Below are positions 1-9,196 of a stretch of DNA of 64,000 bases, piece after piece. The notes under the pieces were generated by a model. It worked only from the letters and a program-made list of their open reading frames with translations, was not told where the DNA came from and did not search any database. The DNA comes from Brevibacterium spongiae (GTDB taxonomy: Bacteria > Actinomycetota > Actinomycetes > Actinomycetales > Brevibacteriaceae): the NCBI RefSeq assembly GCF_026168515.1, contig NZ_CP093443.1, positions 1,240,001-1,304,000 on the forward strand, given 5' to 3'. The position numbers were made by a program, and so were the translations under genes. Numbering within the stretch: position 1 is the stretch's first letter; the number at the start of each line of letters is the position of its first letter.

Positions 1-378
1 GTCTACCCGGCCGGACCCACCCGGCGTCTGGCGCAGATCCTCGGCGATTCCTGGGCGAGGTACCTGCTCATCACCGCGTCGATCGTGAAATTCGAGAAGA
101 TGGCCGAACTCGGCTTCTTCCATGACGTCTCCGACACCCCGCTCGATGCTGCGCAGTCGCTGGGGGAGCGGATTGTCGGTCTCTCACGTCTGAGCCAGGC
201 CGGAGCCAAGGCGATCCTCGACGGGCACCTGCCCGCAGACGGCGCGCCGCCTCGGTGGTTGGATGAAGCGTACCGGGAGGAGATCGCCCGCGGTCAGGAG
301 GCGTTCTTCGCCAAACGGCCACCGGAATTCTCCTTCGCCAAGACGGACTGGCGCTCTGGCGACGTCGAGCCGTCCTGA
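1..378 (+). CDS. Enoyl-CoA hydratase/isomerase family protein, C-terminal part (cut by window edge)
   Basis: The frame is open from the first base to a TGA at 376-378, so only about 125 C-terminal residues are visible. The text resembles the end of the crotonase fold: a PAG-type turn followed by RLAQILG near the left edge, an ELGFFHDV stretch at the point where the family has E-L-G-L-V, and the characteristic tail GQEAFFAKRPPEF, which matches the crotonase consensus in which a helix ends in K-R-x-P-x-F. The catalytic residues lie upstream of the window, so the precise substrate (acyl-CoA hydration, isomerisation or another crotonase reaction) cannot be told. It stops 17 nt before the next gene on the same strand. 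Confidence 0.75.
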   Translation, partial: VYPAGPTRRLAQILGDSWARYLLITASIVKFEKMAELGFFHDVSDTPLDAAQSLGERIVGLSRLSQAGAKAILDGHLPADGAPPRWLDEAYREEIARGQEAFFAKRPPEFSFAKTDWRSGDVEPS

Positions 379-395
379 GGGGATAAACTGAGCGA

Positions 396-1373
396 ATGCG
401 TCTAGCAGTCCTCGATATCGGCTCCAACAGCGTCCACCTCCTCGTCGTCGACGCTCATGTCGGAGCACCGCCCCTGCCGGCCACCTCCCACAAGGAGGTG
501 CTGCGCCTCGCGGAGTACCTCGGCGAAGACGGGCGGATCGACGAGGAGGGGCAGGATCGTCTCCACTCCTTCATCACCGACGCCGTCGAGATCGCCGAGG
601 ACCAGGGGGCCGAGCAGATTCTGGCCTTCGCGACCTCGGCGGTTCGCGATGCCCCGAACGGTGCCGCACTCATCCAATCGATCAATTCCCAGCTCGGCGT
701 CACGCTCAACGTGATGTCGGGCAGGGACGAAGCCCGGGTGACATTCCTCGCCGCCCGCCGCTGGTTCGGATGGTCGGCCGGAAAGATCCTGCTGCTCGAC
801 ATCGGCGGCGGCTCCCTGGAGATCGCGGCCGGTCAGGACGAGTACCCGCAGGCGGCAGTGTCGGTTCCGCTCGGTGCCGGCCGCACCTATTCGGAGTTCC
901 TGCCGGACCCGATCCCCTCGGAAGAGGACCTCCACAGACTGCGCAAGCACGCCCGGGCACAGATCGGGCGCATCGCCGGTGACATCAACAGGGTCGGTGT
1001 GCCCGATCAGGTGGTCGGCTCCTCGAAGACCTTCCGGTCACTTGCCCGCATCGCCGGGGCGGCTCCGAGCGGAGACGGGATCTACGCTCCCCGGAAACTC
1101 TTCCGCCGCGATCTCGCAGGCATCATCGACACCTTGGTCTCACGCACCCCGGAGGAGCGGGCGACGCTGCCCGGCGTCTCCGAAGCCCGCGCCGGTCAGG
1201 TGCTCGCCGGTGCGATCGTCGCCGAGGCGGCCTTCACGATCTTCGACATCGGCGTCATGAACATCTCCCCGTGGGCGCTGCGTGAGGGCATCATCATGCG
1301 CAAGCTCGATCTGCTGGACTCGGCCGAGCAGTCCTCGACGATGCGCGTCGAACCCGTCGCCGCACTCGACTGA
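396..1373 (+). CDS. Ppx/GppA-family exopolyphosphatase / pppGpp phosphohydrolase
   Basis: A 325-residue protein of the ASKHA phosphotransferase fold. The N-terminal phosphate-1 motif is DIGSNSVHLLVVD (residues 7-19) and the phosphate-2 motif is LLLDIGGGSLEI near residue 130, both diagnostic of Ppx/GppA. The length matches the short actinobacterial Ppx type, which lacks the C-terminal HD domain of enterobacterial Ppx. Family members hydrolyse inorganic polyphosphate, and some act on pppGpp; sequence reading cannot separate these. The ATG at 396 follows a GAGGGG ribosome-binding sequence. A strong hairpin follows the gene. A small alarmone synthetase-like gene elsewhere in the window (50950-51876) makes a link to (p)ppGpp metabolism possible but unproven. 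Confidence 0.9.
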   Translation: MRLAVLDIGSNSVHLLVVDAHVGAPPLPATSHKEVLRLAEYLGEDGRIDEEGQDRLHSFITDAVEIAEDQGAEQILAFATSAVRDAPNGAALIQSINSQLGVTLNVMSGRDEARVTFLAARRWFGWSAGKILLLDIGGGSLEIAAGQDEYPQAAVSVPLGAGRTYSEFLPDPIPSEEDLHRLRKHARAQIGRIAGDINRVGVPDQVVGSSKTFRSLARIAGAAPSGDGIYAPRKLFRRDLAGIIDTLVSRTPEERATLPGVSEARAGQVLAGAIVAEAAFTIFDIGVMNISPWALREGIIMRKLDLLDSAEQSSTMRVEPVAALD

Positions 1374-1406
1374 GTCTCCGCTGGTCTCGGTCCGGCACGT
1401 TCCGGC

Positions 1407-1438
1407 CTGTCGTGTCCGGCACGTCCCGGACACGACAG
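1407..1438 (+). terminator. Perfect 13-bp hairpin after ppx
   Basis: Arms CTGTCGTGTCCGG and CCGGACACGACAG pair perfectly around a 6-nt loop, 33 nt after the ppx stop codon. There is no T-tract, which is common for terminators in high-GC actinobacteria. It could alternatively be an operator upstream of glpD. Confidence 0.6.
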
Positions 1439-1589
1439 ACTGCTTCGCGCGCAGTCCGATTGCTGTCGGAATTCAGGTTCGCCTGCTAGTTTTTGATTAG
1501 TCGCCGAGGCGGCACCCACACTGCGTCTCAGCTGGGGTGCCGACATCGGTCGAAAACTGAAACCTCCGACAGAAAGCACGAACCTGCTG

Positions 1590-3308
1590 ATGCGAAATGG
1601 TGAGCTGTCCCCGAACTTCCGTGACCAGGCGCTGGAGACGCTGAAGAAGACGAGCGCGGCCGATCCGCTCGATGTCTTCGTCGTCGGCGGGGGAGTGACC
1701 GGAGCAGGATCGGCCTTCGACGCGGCCACCCGCGGGCTCAAGGTCGGTGTCGTCGACGCGAAGGACTGGGCTGCAGGAACCTCATCCCGGTCCTCGAAGC
1801 TCATGCACGGCGGTCTGCGCTACCTCGAGATGCTCGACTTCAAACTCGTCGCCGAGGCCCTGAAGGAACGCGACCTGCTGCTGCAGCACACCGCGCCCCA
1901 CCTCGTCGAGCCCGTCGCCTTCGTCTTCCCCTTCGAACACCGGCTCATCGACCGTGCCTTCATCGGCTCCGGTGTCCTCCTCTACGACACGATGGCCACC
2001 CGCCCGGGCCGCAAACGCGCCGTGCCGATGCACCGTCACCTGAGCAAGAAGGCGCTGAGCGCCCATTTCCCGGGCCTGGCCGATGAAGCGGCCGTCGGTG
2101 CGCTCGAATACTACGATGCGAAGGTCGACGACGCCCGGTTCGTGATGACGCTCGTGCGCTCGGCGGTCAGCTACGGAGCCGCCGCCGCCAACCACGTCTC
2201 CGTCATCGGCTACCTCCACGACGGCGACCACGTCACCGGTGTGCACGCCCGAGACGAGATCACCGGCGAGGAATTCGACATCCACGCCCGCCGCACCATC
2301 CTCGCCGGAGGCGTGTGGACCGAGGAACAGCAGGATCTGGCGAAGGCCGATGCCGGGCTCAAGGTGCTCGCCTCCAAGGGCGTGCACATCACCGTGGCGC
2401 AGGACAAGATCAAGGCCGCACCCAATACCGGAATCATCTCGAAGACGGAGAAGTCCGTCCTCTTCGTCATCCCCTGGGAGGGCTACTGGGTCATCGGCAC
2501 CACCGACACCCCATGGAACGAAGACGTCGATGCACCGGTGGCGACCTCGCCGGACATCGAGTACCTGCTCGAACACGCCAATGCCATCCTCGCCGACAAA
2601 CTCACCCGCGAGGACGTCATCGGCGTCTACTCCGGGCTGCGCCCGCTGCTGCAGCCGGTGGCCAAGGAAGGCCAGGCCTCGACGAAGGTCTCCCGCGAAC
2701 ACACCGTGATGGAGGTCGAACCGGCACTGGCCGCGATCGCCGGCGGCAAGTTCACCACCTACCGGGTGATGGCCGAAGACGCCGTCGACTTCGTCCTCGG
2801 CGACGATGCGAAGGACCGCCGGTCGCTGACCGAATCCGTGCCGCTGCTCGGCGCACAGGGTGTGGGTGCCCTGCGCCGCGGGCAGGCCGGGATCGCGGAG
2901 AAGTACGGATGGGACGAGGACCGCGTCAAACGCCTCATCCGCCGCTACGGAACCCTCATCGAGAACCTGCTCGACCTCGTCGATGAGGATCCGGATCTCG
3001 GCCGGCCGTTGGACGGCGCCGACCGCTACCTGCGCGTCGAAGCCCACTACGCGGCCGCCGCCGAGGGGGCCGTCCACCTCGGCGATATCCTCGAACGCCG
3101 CATGCGGCTGAACTACGAGAGCCGCGATCGCGGCAAGAGCGCCGCCGAGGCGGTCGCCGCCATCGTCGCCCCCGTCCTCGGATGGGACGCCGATCGTGAG
3201 GCGGCCGAAGTCGCGGAATTCCATGCCCACGTCGATGCCCAGGTCGCGGCCGAGGGCACGGAGGACGACGCCTCGGCGGCGGCTCTCGTGGGGCAGACCC
3301 TGCGCTGA
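1590..3308 (+). CDS. glpD: Aerobic glycerol-3-phosphate dehydrogenase
   Basis: A 572-residue FAD enzyme that oxidises sn-glycerol-3-phosphate to dihydroxyacetone phosphate at the membrane and passes electrons to menaquinone. The N-terminal dinucleotide-binding motif VVGGGVTGAG (about residues 31-40) is followed by the GlpD signatures TSSRSSKLMHGGLRYLE and, in the middle, the VIPWEGYWVIGTTDTPW block. GGKFTTYR near residue 389 is the conserved FAD-contact motif before the C-terminal DAO_C domain. Length and motif order are normal for GlpD. It is followed by glpF and glpK on the same strand, giving a complete glycerol catabolic block. The gap to glpF is 171 nt, so glpFK may have its own promoter. 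Confidence 0.95.
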   Translation: MRNGELSPNFRDQALETLKKTSAADPLDVFVVGGGVTGAGSAFDAATRGLKVGVVDAKDWAAGTSSRSSKLMHGGLRYLEMLDFKLVAEALKERDLLLQHTAPHLVEPVAFVFPFEHRLIDRAFIGSGVLLYDTMATRPGRKRAVPMHRHLSKKALSAHFPGLADEAAVGALEYYDAKVDDARFVMTLVRSAVSYGAAAANHVSVIGYLHDGDHVTGVHARDEITGEEFDIHARRTILAGGVWTEEQQDLAKADAGLKVLASKGVHITVAQDKIKAAPNTGIISKTEKSVLFVIPWEGYWVIGTTDTPWNEDVDAPVATSPDIEYLLEHANAILADKLTREDVIGVYSGLRPLLQPVAKEGQASTKVSREHTVMEVEPALAAIAGGKFTTYRVMAEDAVDFVLGDDAKDRRSLTESVPLLGAQGVGALRRGQAGIAEKYGWDEDRVKRLIRRYGTLIENLLDLVDEDPDLGRPLDGADRYLRVEAHYAAAAEGAVHLGDILERRMRLNYESRDRGKSAAEAVAAIVAPVLGWDADREAAEVAEFHAHVDAQVAAEGTEDDASAAALVGQTLR

Positions 3309-3479
3309 GTCGGCACGCGGATCGGTTCCACCGCAGAGAGACTGCCCCGGGTCGCGCACAAGGAAGTGCGATCACAACCGAATACCGACAATCGAATAGT
3401 CACCGAACCGGAGCACCCTCCGGGTCGACCACGGACCGGGACACCCACCGGGCCGACAAACAATAGGAGTTTGTGAGAT

Positions 3480-4202
3480 ATGGGCACTATTTTTCTCTAT
3501 GAGATCGCGGGTACGGCGATGCTCATGCTGCTCGGCGTCGGCGTCGTCGCCAACGTCGTGCTCGGCAAGACCAAAGGCAACGGAGGCGGCTGGCTGCTGA
3601 TCTCCTTCGGCTGGGGACTTGCCGTCTTCGCCGGCGTCTACGTCGCCTACAAGACCGGCGCACACCTCAACCCCGCCGTGACCTTCGGCATCCTCTCCAG
3701 CGGGGCCGCGGAATACGCGGACGGGATCCCCGTCAACTTCGTCAACACCGTCGCCTACCTCGCCGCCGAACTCATCGGCGCGATGCTCGGCGCATTCCTC
3801 GCCTGGGCCGTCTACAAGAAGCACTACGACGAGGAGAAGGATCCCGGCAGCATCCTCGGCACCTTCTCCACCGGGCCGGAGATCCGCTCCTATGGGTGGA
3901 ACTTCATCACCGAGGTCGTGGCGACCTTCGTGCTCGTCATCGTGATCCTCCTGTTCGGAGGCACCCCGGACAAGCTCGGACCATTGGCCGTGGCGCTCAT
4001 CGTCGTCGCCATCGGCGCCTCGCTGGGCGGTCCCACCGGCTATGCCATCAACCCGGCCCGTGACCTCGGACCCCGCATCGTCCACGCTCTGCTGCCGATC
4101 CCGCACAAGGGCGGCTCGGACTGGGCCTATTCGTGGGTGCCGATCGCCGGGCCTCTGGTCGGCGCCGTGCTCGCCGGCCTGCTCTCCCGGGCACTGATCT
4201 GA
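3480..4202 (+). CDS. glpF: Glycerol uptake facilitator (aquaglyceroporin)
   Basis: A 240-residue MIP-family channel with about six membrane helices. Both pore NPA boxes are present: HLNPAVTFG near residue 63 and the second, [12 protein letters not shown], near residue 187. The Asp after the second NPA-R (NPARD) is typical of glycerol-conducting rather than strict water channels. An AGGAG ribosome-binding site (3465-3469) lies 10 nt before the ATG. It sits between glpD and glpK, and passive glycerol entry followed by GlpK trapping is the expected role. A short CCGGAG/CTCCGG stem-loop lies in the upstream gap at 3408-3423. Confidence 0.95.
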   Translation: MGTIFLYEIAGTAMLMLLGVGVVANVVLGKTKGNGGGWLLISFGWGLAVFAGVYVAYKTGAHLNPAVTFGILSSGAAEYADGIPVNFVNTVAYLAAELIGAMLGAFLAWAVYKKHYDEEKDPGSILGTFSTGPEIRSYGWNFITEVVATFVLVIVILLFGGTPDKLGPLAVALIVVAIGASLGGPTGYAINPARDLGPRIVHALLPIPHKGGSDWAYSWVPIAGPLVGAVLAGLLSRALI

Positions 4203-4260
4203 GCACGATCAAAGACAACTGAGTACGATCACAGACAACCACTTCGACACAGGAGTCAGA

Positions 4261-5793
4261 ATGAGTCAGGAAAAGTACATCCTCGCCATCGACCAGGGAA
4301 CCACCTCGTCGCGGGCGATCGTCTTCAACCATGACGGCCAGATCGTCTCGTCCGGTCAGCTCGAACACGAGCAGATCTTCCCCCGCGCGGGCTGGGTCGA
4401 ACACGACCCGGTCGAGATCATCAAGAACACGAACGAAGCCATCGGCCAGGCTCTGACGCGAGCGAACATCAACCGCCACCAGCTCGAGGGCGTGGGCATC
4501 ACGAATCAGCGTGAGACCACGGTGATCTGGAACAAGAAGACCGGTGAACCCGTCTACAACGCGATCGTGTGGCAGGACACCCGCACCCAGAAGATCTGCG
4601 ATGAGCTTGCAGGAGACGAGGGCGCTGACAAGTACAAAGACCGGGTGGGCCTGCCGCTGGCAACATACTTCGCCGGGCCGAAGGCGAAATGGGTCTTCGA
4701 CAATGTCGACGGGGTCAAGGAAGCCGCAGCGGCCGGGGACCTCCTCTTCGGCACCATGGACACGTGGGTGATCTGGAACCTCACCGGCGGGACCAACGGC
4801 GGAATCCACGTCACCGATGTCACGAACGCCTCGCGGACGATGCTGATGAACATCGACACCCTCGACTGGAACGCCGAGATCGCTGCGGACATGGGCATCC
4901 CCGTCGAGATGCTGCCGGAGATCAAGTCCTGCTCGGAGATCTACGGCTACGGAGCGAAGAACGGGCTGATCATCGACACCCCGATCTGCGGCATCCTCGG
5001 CGATCAGCAGGCAGCGACCTTCGGTCAGGCCTGCTTCGAGAAGGGGCAGGCGAAGAACACCTACGGCACCGGCAACTTCATGCTCATCAACACCGGCAAC
5101 GAGCCGGTGGCCAGCAAGAACGGCCTGCTCACGACCGTGGCGTACAAGATCGGCGACGCGGAGACCGTCTACGCCCTCGAAGGATCGGTGGCGGTGACCG
5201 GTTCGCTCGTGCAGTGGATCCGCGACAACCTCGGTCTGATCAAGGACGCCCCGGAGGTCGAGACTCTGGCCAAGCAGGTCGAGGACAACGGCGGCTGCTA
5301 CATCGTGCCGGCGTTCTCGGGTCTCTTCGCCCCGCATTGGGAGTCCGACGCCCGCGGCACCATCGTGGGACTGACCCGGTACGTGAACAAGAACCACATC
5401 GCTCGCGCAACTCTCGAGTCCGTGGCCTTCCAGTCCCGGGAGGTCCTCGACGCAATGGACCTCGACTCCGGTGTCGAACTCACCGAGCTCAAGGTCGATG
5501 GCGGCATGGTCGCCAACGAGACGCTCATGCAGTTCCAGGCCGACCTCCTCGGTGTGCCCGTCATCCGTCCCGAGGTCGTCGAGACCACGGCGCTGGGCGC
5601 GGCCTACGCGGCCGGCATCGCGGTGAAGTTCTGGAACGGCGAAGAGGACGTGAAGGCCAACTGGCGCGAGGACAAGCGGTGGAACCCGTCGATGGACGAG
5701 GAGAAGGTCGAGCGCGTCTACCGTCTGTGGAACAAGGCAGTCGAACGCTCCAAGGGATGGGTGGACGAGGACACCGAAGCCCTCTACTCCTAA
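4261..5793 (+). CDS. glpK: Glycerol kinase
   Basis: A 510-residue FGGY-family kinase that phosphorylates glycerol to glycerol-3-phosphate using ATP. The N-terminal phosphate-binding motif [14 protein letters not shown], the WVEHDP block, the ADP-contact region [12 protein letters not shown] and the catalytic-Asp region [18 protein letters not shown] are all intact. Start chosen at ATG 4261 because an AGGAG lies 9 nt upstream. The 58-nt gap after glpF contains a near-exact direct repeat (ACGATCAAAGACAAC / ACGATCACAGACAAC). A perfect 56-nt palindrome begins 5 nt after the stop, closing the glp block. Confidence 0.96.
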   Translation: MSQEKYILAIDQGTTSSRAIVFNHDGQIVSSGQLEHEQIFPRAGWVEHDPVEIIKNTNEAIGQALTRANINRHQLEGVGITNQRETTVIWNKKTGEPVYNAIVWQDTRTQKICDELAGDEGADKYKDRVGLPLATYFAGPKAKWVFDNVDGVKEAAAAGDLLFGTMDTWVIWNLTGGTNGGIHVTDVTNASRTMLMNIDTLDWNAEIAADMGIPVEMLPEIKSCSEIYGYGAKNGLIIDTPICGILGDQQAATFGQACFEKGQAKNTYGTGNFMLINTGNEPVASKNGLLTTVAYKIGDAETVYALEGSVAVTGSLVQWIRDNLGLIKDAPEVETLAKQVEDNGGCYIVPAFSGLFAPHWESDARGTIVGLTRYVNKNHIARATLESVAFQSREVLDAMDLDSGVELTELKVDGGMVANETLMQFQADLLGVPVIRPEVVETTALGAAYAAGIAVKFWNGEEDVKANWREDKRWNPSMDEEKVERVYRLWNKAVERSKGWVDEDTEALYS

Positions 5794-5798
5794 TATTG

Positions 5799-5854
5799 CT
5801 ACCCGACGGGTCCCCAGCACCCTGGCGCCAGGGTGCTGGGGACCCGTCGGGTAG
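5799..5854 (+). terminator. 56-nt perfect palindrome after glpK
   Basis: Each 28-nt arm is the exact reverse complement of the other, centred on GGCGCC between 5826 and 5827. In RNA it would form a hairpin of more than 25 bp. It begins 5 nt after the glpK stop and ends 49 nt before the next start codon. A terminator is the simplest reading, though its length and perfection are exceptional. Confidence 0.75.
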
Positions 5855-5903
5855 TTCTGGGGGAGGGGGCGTGGCAGCCGAAGTCCGCGCTAAACTGGAA
5901 GCG

Positions 5904-6890
5904 ATGAGCAAGAAGTCGAAGTCCCAGCGGAAGGTGTTGACCACCAAGAACTCCGCGCGCTCGAATTCGCGGCGCAACAAGGAGTTCTTCGACAGCCACG
6001 AGGTCTACGAACACGACGCCCACCACGTCTCCGACCATCGGATCCGCCTCGGCCTCTCCAGCTCCTCAGTGTCTCCGATGACCGTCGAGGAGACGTTCAC
6101 CCAGGCCGCCAAACACGGCTACGACGGTGTCGAGATCATGGTCACGCACAACGCTGAGACCCGCGATGTCGATCTCATCAACGGGCTCGCCCGCGACACC
6201 GGCCTCGACGTCATCTCCCTCCACGCCCCGACGCTCCTCTTCCTGCCCCGGGTGCTGCACAAGGACCATTGGGAGAAGCTGCGGATCACCGCGAACCTCG
6301 CCAAGGCCGTCAACGCCGAGACAGTCGTCCTCCACCCGCCCTTCAGATGGCAGGGGGAGTACGCCCTCGGCTTCGTCGACGGCGTCCGCGAGGTCTCCCG
6401 GGAGACCGGAGTGAGACTGGCCGTGGAGAACATGTATCCGTGGCGTGCGGGCCTGCGCGAAGTCCAGGTCTACTATCCCGACTGGAACCCGCTGGACGAA
6501 GACTACGACGATCTCACCTTCGACTTCTCCCACGCCTCGACGGCCGGGATGAACGCCCTGGAGACCGTGGGCGAGATCTTCGACAGACTCCGTCACGTCC
6601 ATCTCACCGACGGGGCGGGCTCACTCAAAGACGAACACCTCGTTCCCGGGGCAGGCACCATGCCGGTGGCAGAGACCCTGCAGTACCTTGCCAAATACAA
6701 TTGGGCCGGCGACGTCGTCGTCGAGGTCAATACGCGATTCGTCCGGAAGCAGTCCACCCGTGAGAAGATGCTCGCCGACTCCATCGCCTTCGCCCGCGAG
6801 CACCTCGGCCTGGCCGAGACCGCCCCACGACGCAACTCCCACAGCCACACCCGCACCTCTGAGCACGGTTCGCCGCCCACCGGCGACTGA
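5904..6890 (+). CDS. Sugar phosphate isomerase/epimerase family protein (xylose isomerase-like TIM barrel)
   Basis: A 328-residue protein of the AP-endonuclease-2/xylose isomerase-like fold. Visible landmarks are YDGVEIMV (strand 2), VISLHAPTL, ETVVLHPPFRW, LAVENMYPW, a metal-ligand-like FDFSHAST, HVHLTDGAG and a final VVEVNTRF. The spaced His/Glu/Asp residues match the metal-binding positions of the family. The actual substrate is unknown. The first 45 residues are basic and polar (MSKKSKSQRK...) and do not belong to the barrel. The frame stays open far upstream inside glpK, but those residues lie opposite a real gene; ATG 5904, just after the palindrome, is the first sensible start, with only a weak GGAA site. 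Confidence 0.8.
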   Translation: MSKKSKSQRKVLTTKNSARSNSRRNKEFFDSHEVYEHDAHHVSDHRIRLGLSSSSVSPMTVEETFTQAAKHGYDGVEIMVTHNAETRDVDLINGLARDTGLDVISLHAPTLLFLPRVLHKDHWEKLRITANLAKAVNAETVVLHPPFRWQGEYALGFVDGVREVSRETGVRLAVENMYPWRAGLREVQVYYPDWNPLDEDYDDLTFDFSHASTAGMNALETVGEIFDRLRHVHLTDGAGSLKDEHLVPGAGTMPVAETLQYLAKYNWAGDVVVEVNTRFVRKQSTREKMLADSIAFAREHLGLAETAPRRNSHSHTRTSEHGSPPTGD

Positions 6891-6922
6891 CCGCCGGAGG
6901 ACCCACCGGCGACTGACCGCCG
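6876..6922. repeat. Exact 21-nt direct repeat
   Basis: The same 21 nt occurs at 6876-6896 and 6902-6922. The first copy spans the stop codon of the isomerase gene, so the second looks like a local duplication of the gene end into the spacer before proC. Confidence 0.8.
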
Positions 6923-7001
6923 ACAACCGCGGAGACCGCCTGCCGCCCCGTGCGCAGGAGACCACAGAACACAGACGACAGCATCGAAAGGCTGGCTCGA
7001 T

Positions 7002-7838
7002 TTGACCACCATCGCCTCCATCGGAACCGGCAATATGGGCACCGCGCTGATCCAGGGAATCCTCAGCGCCGACGCGGGCATCACCGTTCGTGCGACGACG
7101 AACTCGACCGCCTCGGCGCAGCGCCTGAGCAGCGATCTTCCCACAGCCACGGTGACAGCTCTGGAAGACGATCCGGAGGCGAACCGAACGGCCGCGGCCG
7201 GAGCCGATTTCGTCTTCCTCGGCGTCAAACCCTGGATGATGACCGACACCCTGGCCGAACTCGCTCCCGCCCTGGAAGCGAACACGGTGCTCGTGTCCAT
7301 GGCCGCCGGAGTCGCGTCCGCCGACCTCAAGAAACTCGCGCCGAAGCACCCGATCGTGCGGATCATGCCGAACACGCCGAGCTCCATCGGCCACGGCGTC
7401 ATCGCGCTCGCTCCCGACGCCGAGGTGCCCGCCGACAGCGTCGACACTCTCCGTCAGCTGCTCTCCGGCGCCGGACTCGTCGTCGACCTCGACGAAACCC
7501 AGATCCCCGCGATGACCGGGATCTCCGGGTCCGGAGTCGCGTACTTCTTCCTCCTCGCCGAGGCGATGATCGCCGCCGGAGTCAAGCAGGGACTCGACGA
7601 GGACACCGCCCGCCGGATGGTCGTCGCCACAGCCGACGGGGCCGGCCGACTCCTGACCGCGAAGCCCGACCCGTCCGCTCAGCGGCAGGCCGTGAGCAGC
7701 AAGGGAGGCACGACCCTGGCCGGGCTGCAGCAGTTCATCGACGCCGGGATCTTCGATATCGCCGAGGCGGCCGCGCAGGCAGCTGCGGACCGTTCCCTGG
7801 AGATGGAGCGGGAGAATTCCGAGGCCATCAACGGCTGA
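7002..7838 (+). CDS. proC: Pyrroline-5-carboxylate reductase
   Basis: A 278-residue NAD(P)H enzyme performing the last step of proline synthesis, reduction of 1-pyrroline-5-carboxylate. The N-terminal Rossmann motif IGTGNMGTALIQGI is followed by the conserved VRIMPNTPSSIGHGV segment, TGISGSGVAYFFLLAEAM, and the C-terminal signature SSKGGTTLAGLQQF, all ProC hallmarks. The start is a TTG preceded by GAAAGG; no in-frame ATG precedes the Rossmann strand. It ends 27 nt from the convergent LuxR-type regulator, separated by short palindromes. Confidence 0.93.
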   Translation: MTTIASIGTGNMGTALIQGILSADAGITVRATTNSTASAQRLSSDLPTATVTALEDDPEANRTAAAGADFVFLGVKPWMMTDTLAELAPALEANTVLVSMAAGVASADLKKLAPKHPIVRIMPNTPSSIGHGVIALAPDAEVPADSVDTLRQLLSGAGLVVDLDETQIPAMTGISGSGVAYFFLLAEAMIAAGVKQGLDEDTARRMVVATADGAGRLLTAKPDPSAQRQAVSSKGGTTLAGLQQFIDAGIFDIAEAAAQAAADRSLEMERENSEAING

Positions 7839-7840
7839 GT

Positions 7841-7872
7841 GCCGTCGACGGCGACGGGCCCCTGTTCAGGGG
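7841..7872. terminator. Short hairpins between proC and the convergent regulator
   Basis: A 12-nt perfect palindrome GCCGTCGACGGC (7841-7852) is followed by CCCCT-gttc-AGGGG (7859-7872). They lie between and into the ends of two convergent genes and could serve both. Confidence 0.4.
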
Positions 7873-8747
7873 AGGACGTTCGAGGACCTGGCGATGGAGA
7901 CCGCCTCGTGGCGGGTCCGTGCCGAGAGTTTGACCATTGCGGTGTTGAGGTAGGACTTCACCGTCGACTCACGCAGGCTCAGTTCCTCGGCGATGCGCGC
8001 ATTCGACCATCCCAGCGCCACATGGGAGAGGATGTCCGTCTCCCGCGGGGACAGACGAACTGCCGGCACCGGTGACGCGTAGTTCTCCGGGTTGTGCCCC
8101 GAGAGGATGTCGGCCAGCCGGGCCTCGACACCGCTGAGCCTCTCCCGGGTCTCGTCGTCGACGATGCTCGACCGGATGGCCCGCAGCTCCGCATAGGTAT
8201 GGCGCAGCGCCTCCCTGCCCGAGGGATCGAGATCGGGATAGAGCTGTTCGGTGCGAGCTGTCGGCTCATGGACGCTGCGGCGGCTGAGCCGGGCGAGGTC
8301 GACCGACAGCTGTCGGACCCGTCTGACGAGATCTCCCGTCTGCGGTGCGGCGGCGTCGTAGTCCGAGCGGTGCCCGCAGTAGACCATTCCGGTCACCTCA
8401 CCTCCGCGCAGGGTCGGGACGGCGACGAGGACGCGGATGCCCTCGCCGAGCACCTCCTCGTCGTAGTGGTGAGTGATATAGGGGTCGATCTCGTAGTCGC
8501 GGGTCAGCTGCGGGGTGCCTTCGGTCATGGCCCGGCCTCCGAGCCCCCGTCCGGTCGAGACGATGAGTGAGGAGAGCAGATCCTGGTCAGCACCGGCGAC
8601 GGCCTCGACGGCGACCGATCCCTCATCGACAGTTCCTCCGAAGACGACGTCGCCCGTGCCGGTTCGATGCAGCGAATCGACGGCTTCGACGAACAGGCGA
8701 CGGGTCTCGGCCTTGAGAGCTCGCGTTTCCTTCGCGTGGGCATTCAT
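7866..8747 (-). CDS. LuxR-type regulator with GAF-like sensor domain (RamA-like)
   Basis: A 293-residue regulator. The C-terminal 65 residues are a LuxR/GerE helix-turn-helix: LSPRETDILSHVALGWSNARIAEELSLRESTVKSYLNTAMVKL split across its helices, with no receiver domain at the N-terminus. Residues 15-150 read as a GAF-like sensor (GRGLGGRAMTEG, ITHHYDEEVLGEGIRVLVAVP, VTGMVYCGHRS). Length and architecture match Corynebacterium RamA, a regulator of acetate metabolism. It is divergent, across 107 nt, from a DUF485-actP pair; in C. glutamicum the homologous monocarboxylate transporter operon is RamA-controlled. Control of the neighbouring uptake genes is therefore a well-grounded inference, not shown here. 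Confidence 0.85.
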   Translation of the reverse strand: MNAHAKETRALKAETRRLFVEAVDSLHRTGTGDVVFGGTVDEGSVAVEAVAGADQDLLSSLIVSTGRGLGGRAMTEGTPQLTRDYEIDPYITHHYDEEVLGEGIRVLVAVPTLRGGEVTGMVYCGHRSDYDAAAPQTGDLVRRVRQLSVDLARLSRRSVHEPTARTEQLYPDLDPSGREALRHTYAELRAIRSSIVDDETRERLSGVEARLADILSGHNPENYASPVPAVRLSPRETDILSHVALGWSNARIAEELSLRESTVKSYLNTAMVKLSARTRHEAVSIARSSNVLP

Positions 8748-8854
8748 GTGAACAAGCTACCAACTTTCGGTGGTATTCCCTAGCGCATGCTGAACGTTAC
8801 TTTAGGGTCATGTGATTCAGGACACTGATGTTCTGTCTATTCAAAGGAGAAAGC
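8748..8854. promoter_or_regulatory. Divergent promoter region, regulator / actP operon
   Basis: The only spacer between the two divergent units. It contains an inverted pair CCCTA (8778-8782) and TAGGG (8803-8807) spaced by 20 nt, and ACCA/TGGT half-sites at 8760-8775. RamA-type sites in corynebacteria are short G or C runs, so these are candidate operators. AAAGGAGAAAG precedes the downstream start. Confidence 0.4.
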
Positions 8855-9196
8855 ATGACTGACCCTGTCAGCACCGGTGTCGACTTCCTCGCGGAGGAGG
8901 AGAGCACGGAGTTCAAGGCGCTCAAGCGCAAGCGATTCTCAGTGGTGATCCCGCTGTCGATCGCCTTCCTCGTCTGGTACTTCCTCTACGTCATCCTCAG
9001 CACGTACGCGCACGACTTCATGTCCACGAAGGTCGTGGGGGAGATCAACATCGGCCTCGTCTTCGGGCTGCTGCAGTTCGTGACGACCTTCGCGATCACG
9101 ATGTTCTACGTCTCGTTTGCCAACAAGAAGCTCGACCCTCCCGCTCAAGCGATTCGTGAACGACTGCAGGCCGAAACGGAAGGACGCCGCTCATGA
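8855..9196 (+). CDS. DUF485 small membrane protein
   Basis: A 113-residue protein with two membrane segments (about residues 31-53 and 69-90) and charged termini. The pattern KRKRFSVVIPLSIAFLVWYF followed by LVFGLLQFVTTFAITMFYV is the DUF485/YjcH family. Such proteins are nearly always encoded directly before an ActP/MctC acetate or monocarboxylate permease, as here; the next gene starts inside this one's stop codon (ATGA). Its function is unknown, and an accessory role to the transporter is presumed. ATG 8855 is chosen for its AAAGGAG site; a longer in-frame start at 8828 has none. Confidence 0.88.
   Translation: MTDPVSTGVDFLAEEESTEFKALKRKRFSVVIPLSIAFLVWYFLYVILSTYAHDFMSTKVVGEINIGLVFGLLQFVTTFAITMFYVSFANKKLDPPAQAIRERLQAETEGRRS

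Noticed and set aside
1782..3359. Long open frame antisense to glpD (over 500 codons)
   Set aside because: It mirrors the codon phase of glpD in GC-rich DNA, has biased composition without any domain, and no ribosome-binding site.
4689..5903. Upstream extension of the sugar-phosphate isomerase frame
   Set aside because: The extra 400 codons lie inside glpK in another frame and are rich in Arg and His, as typical of frame shadows; the barrel needs none of them.
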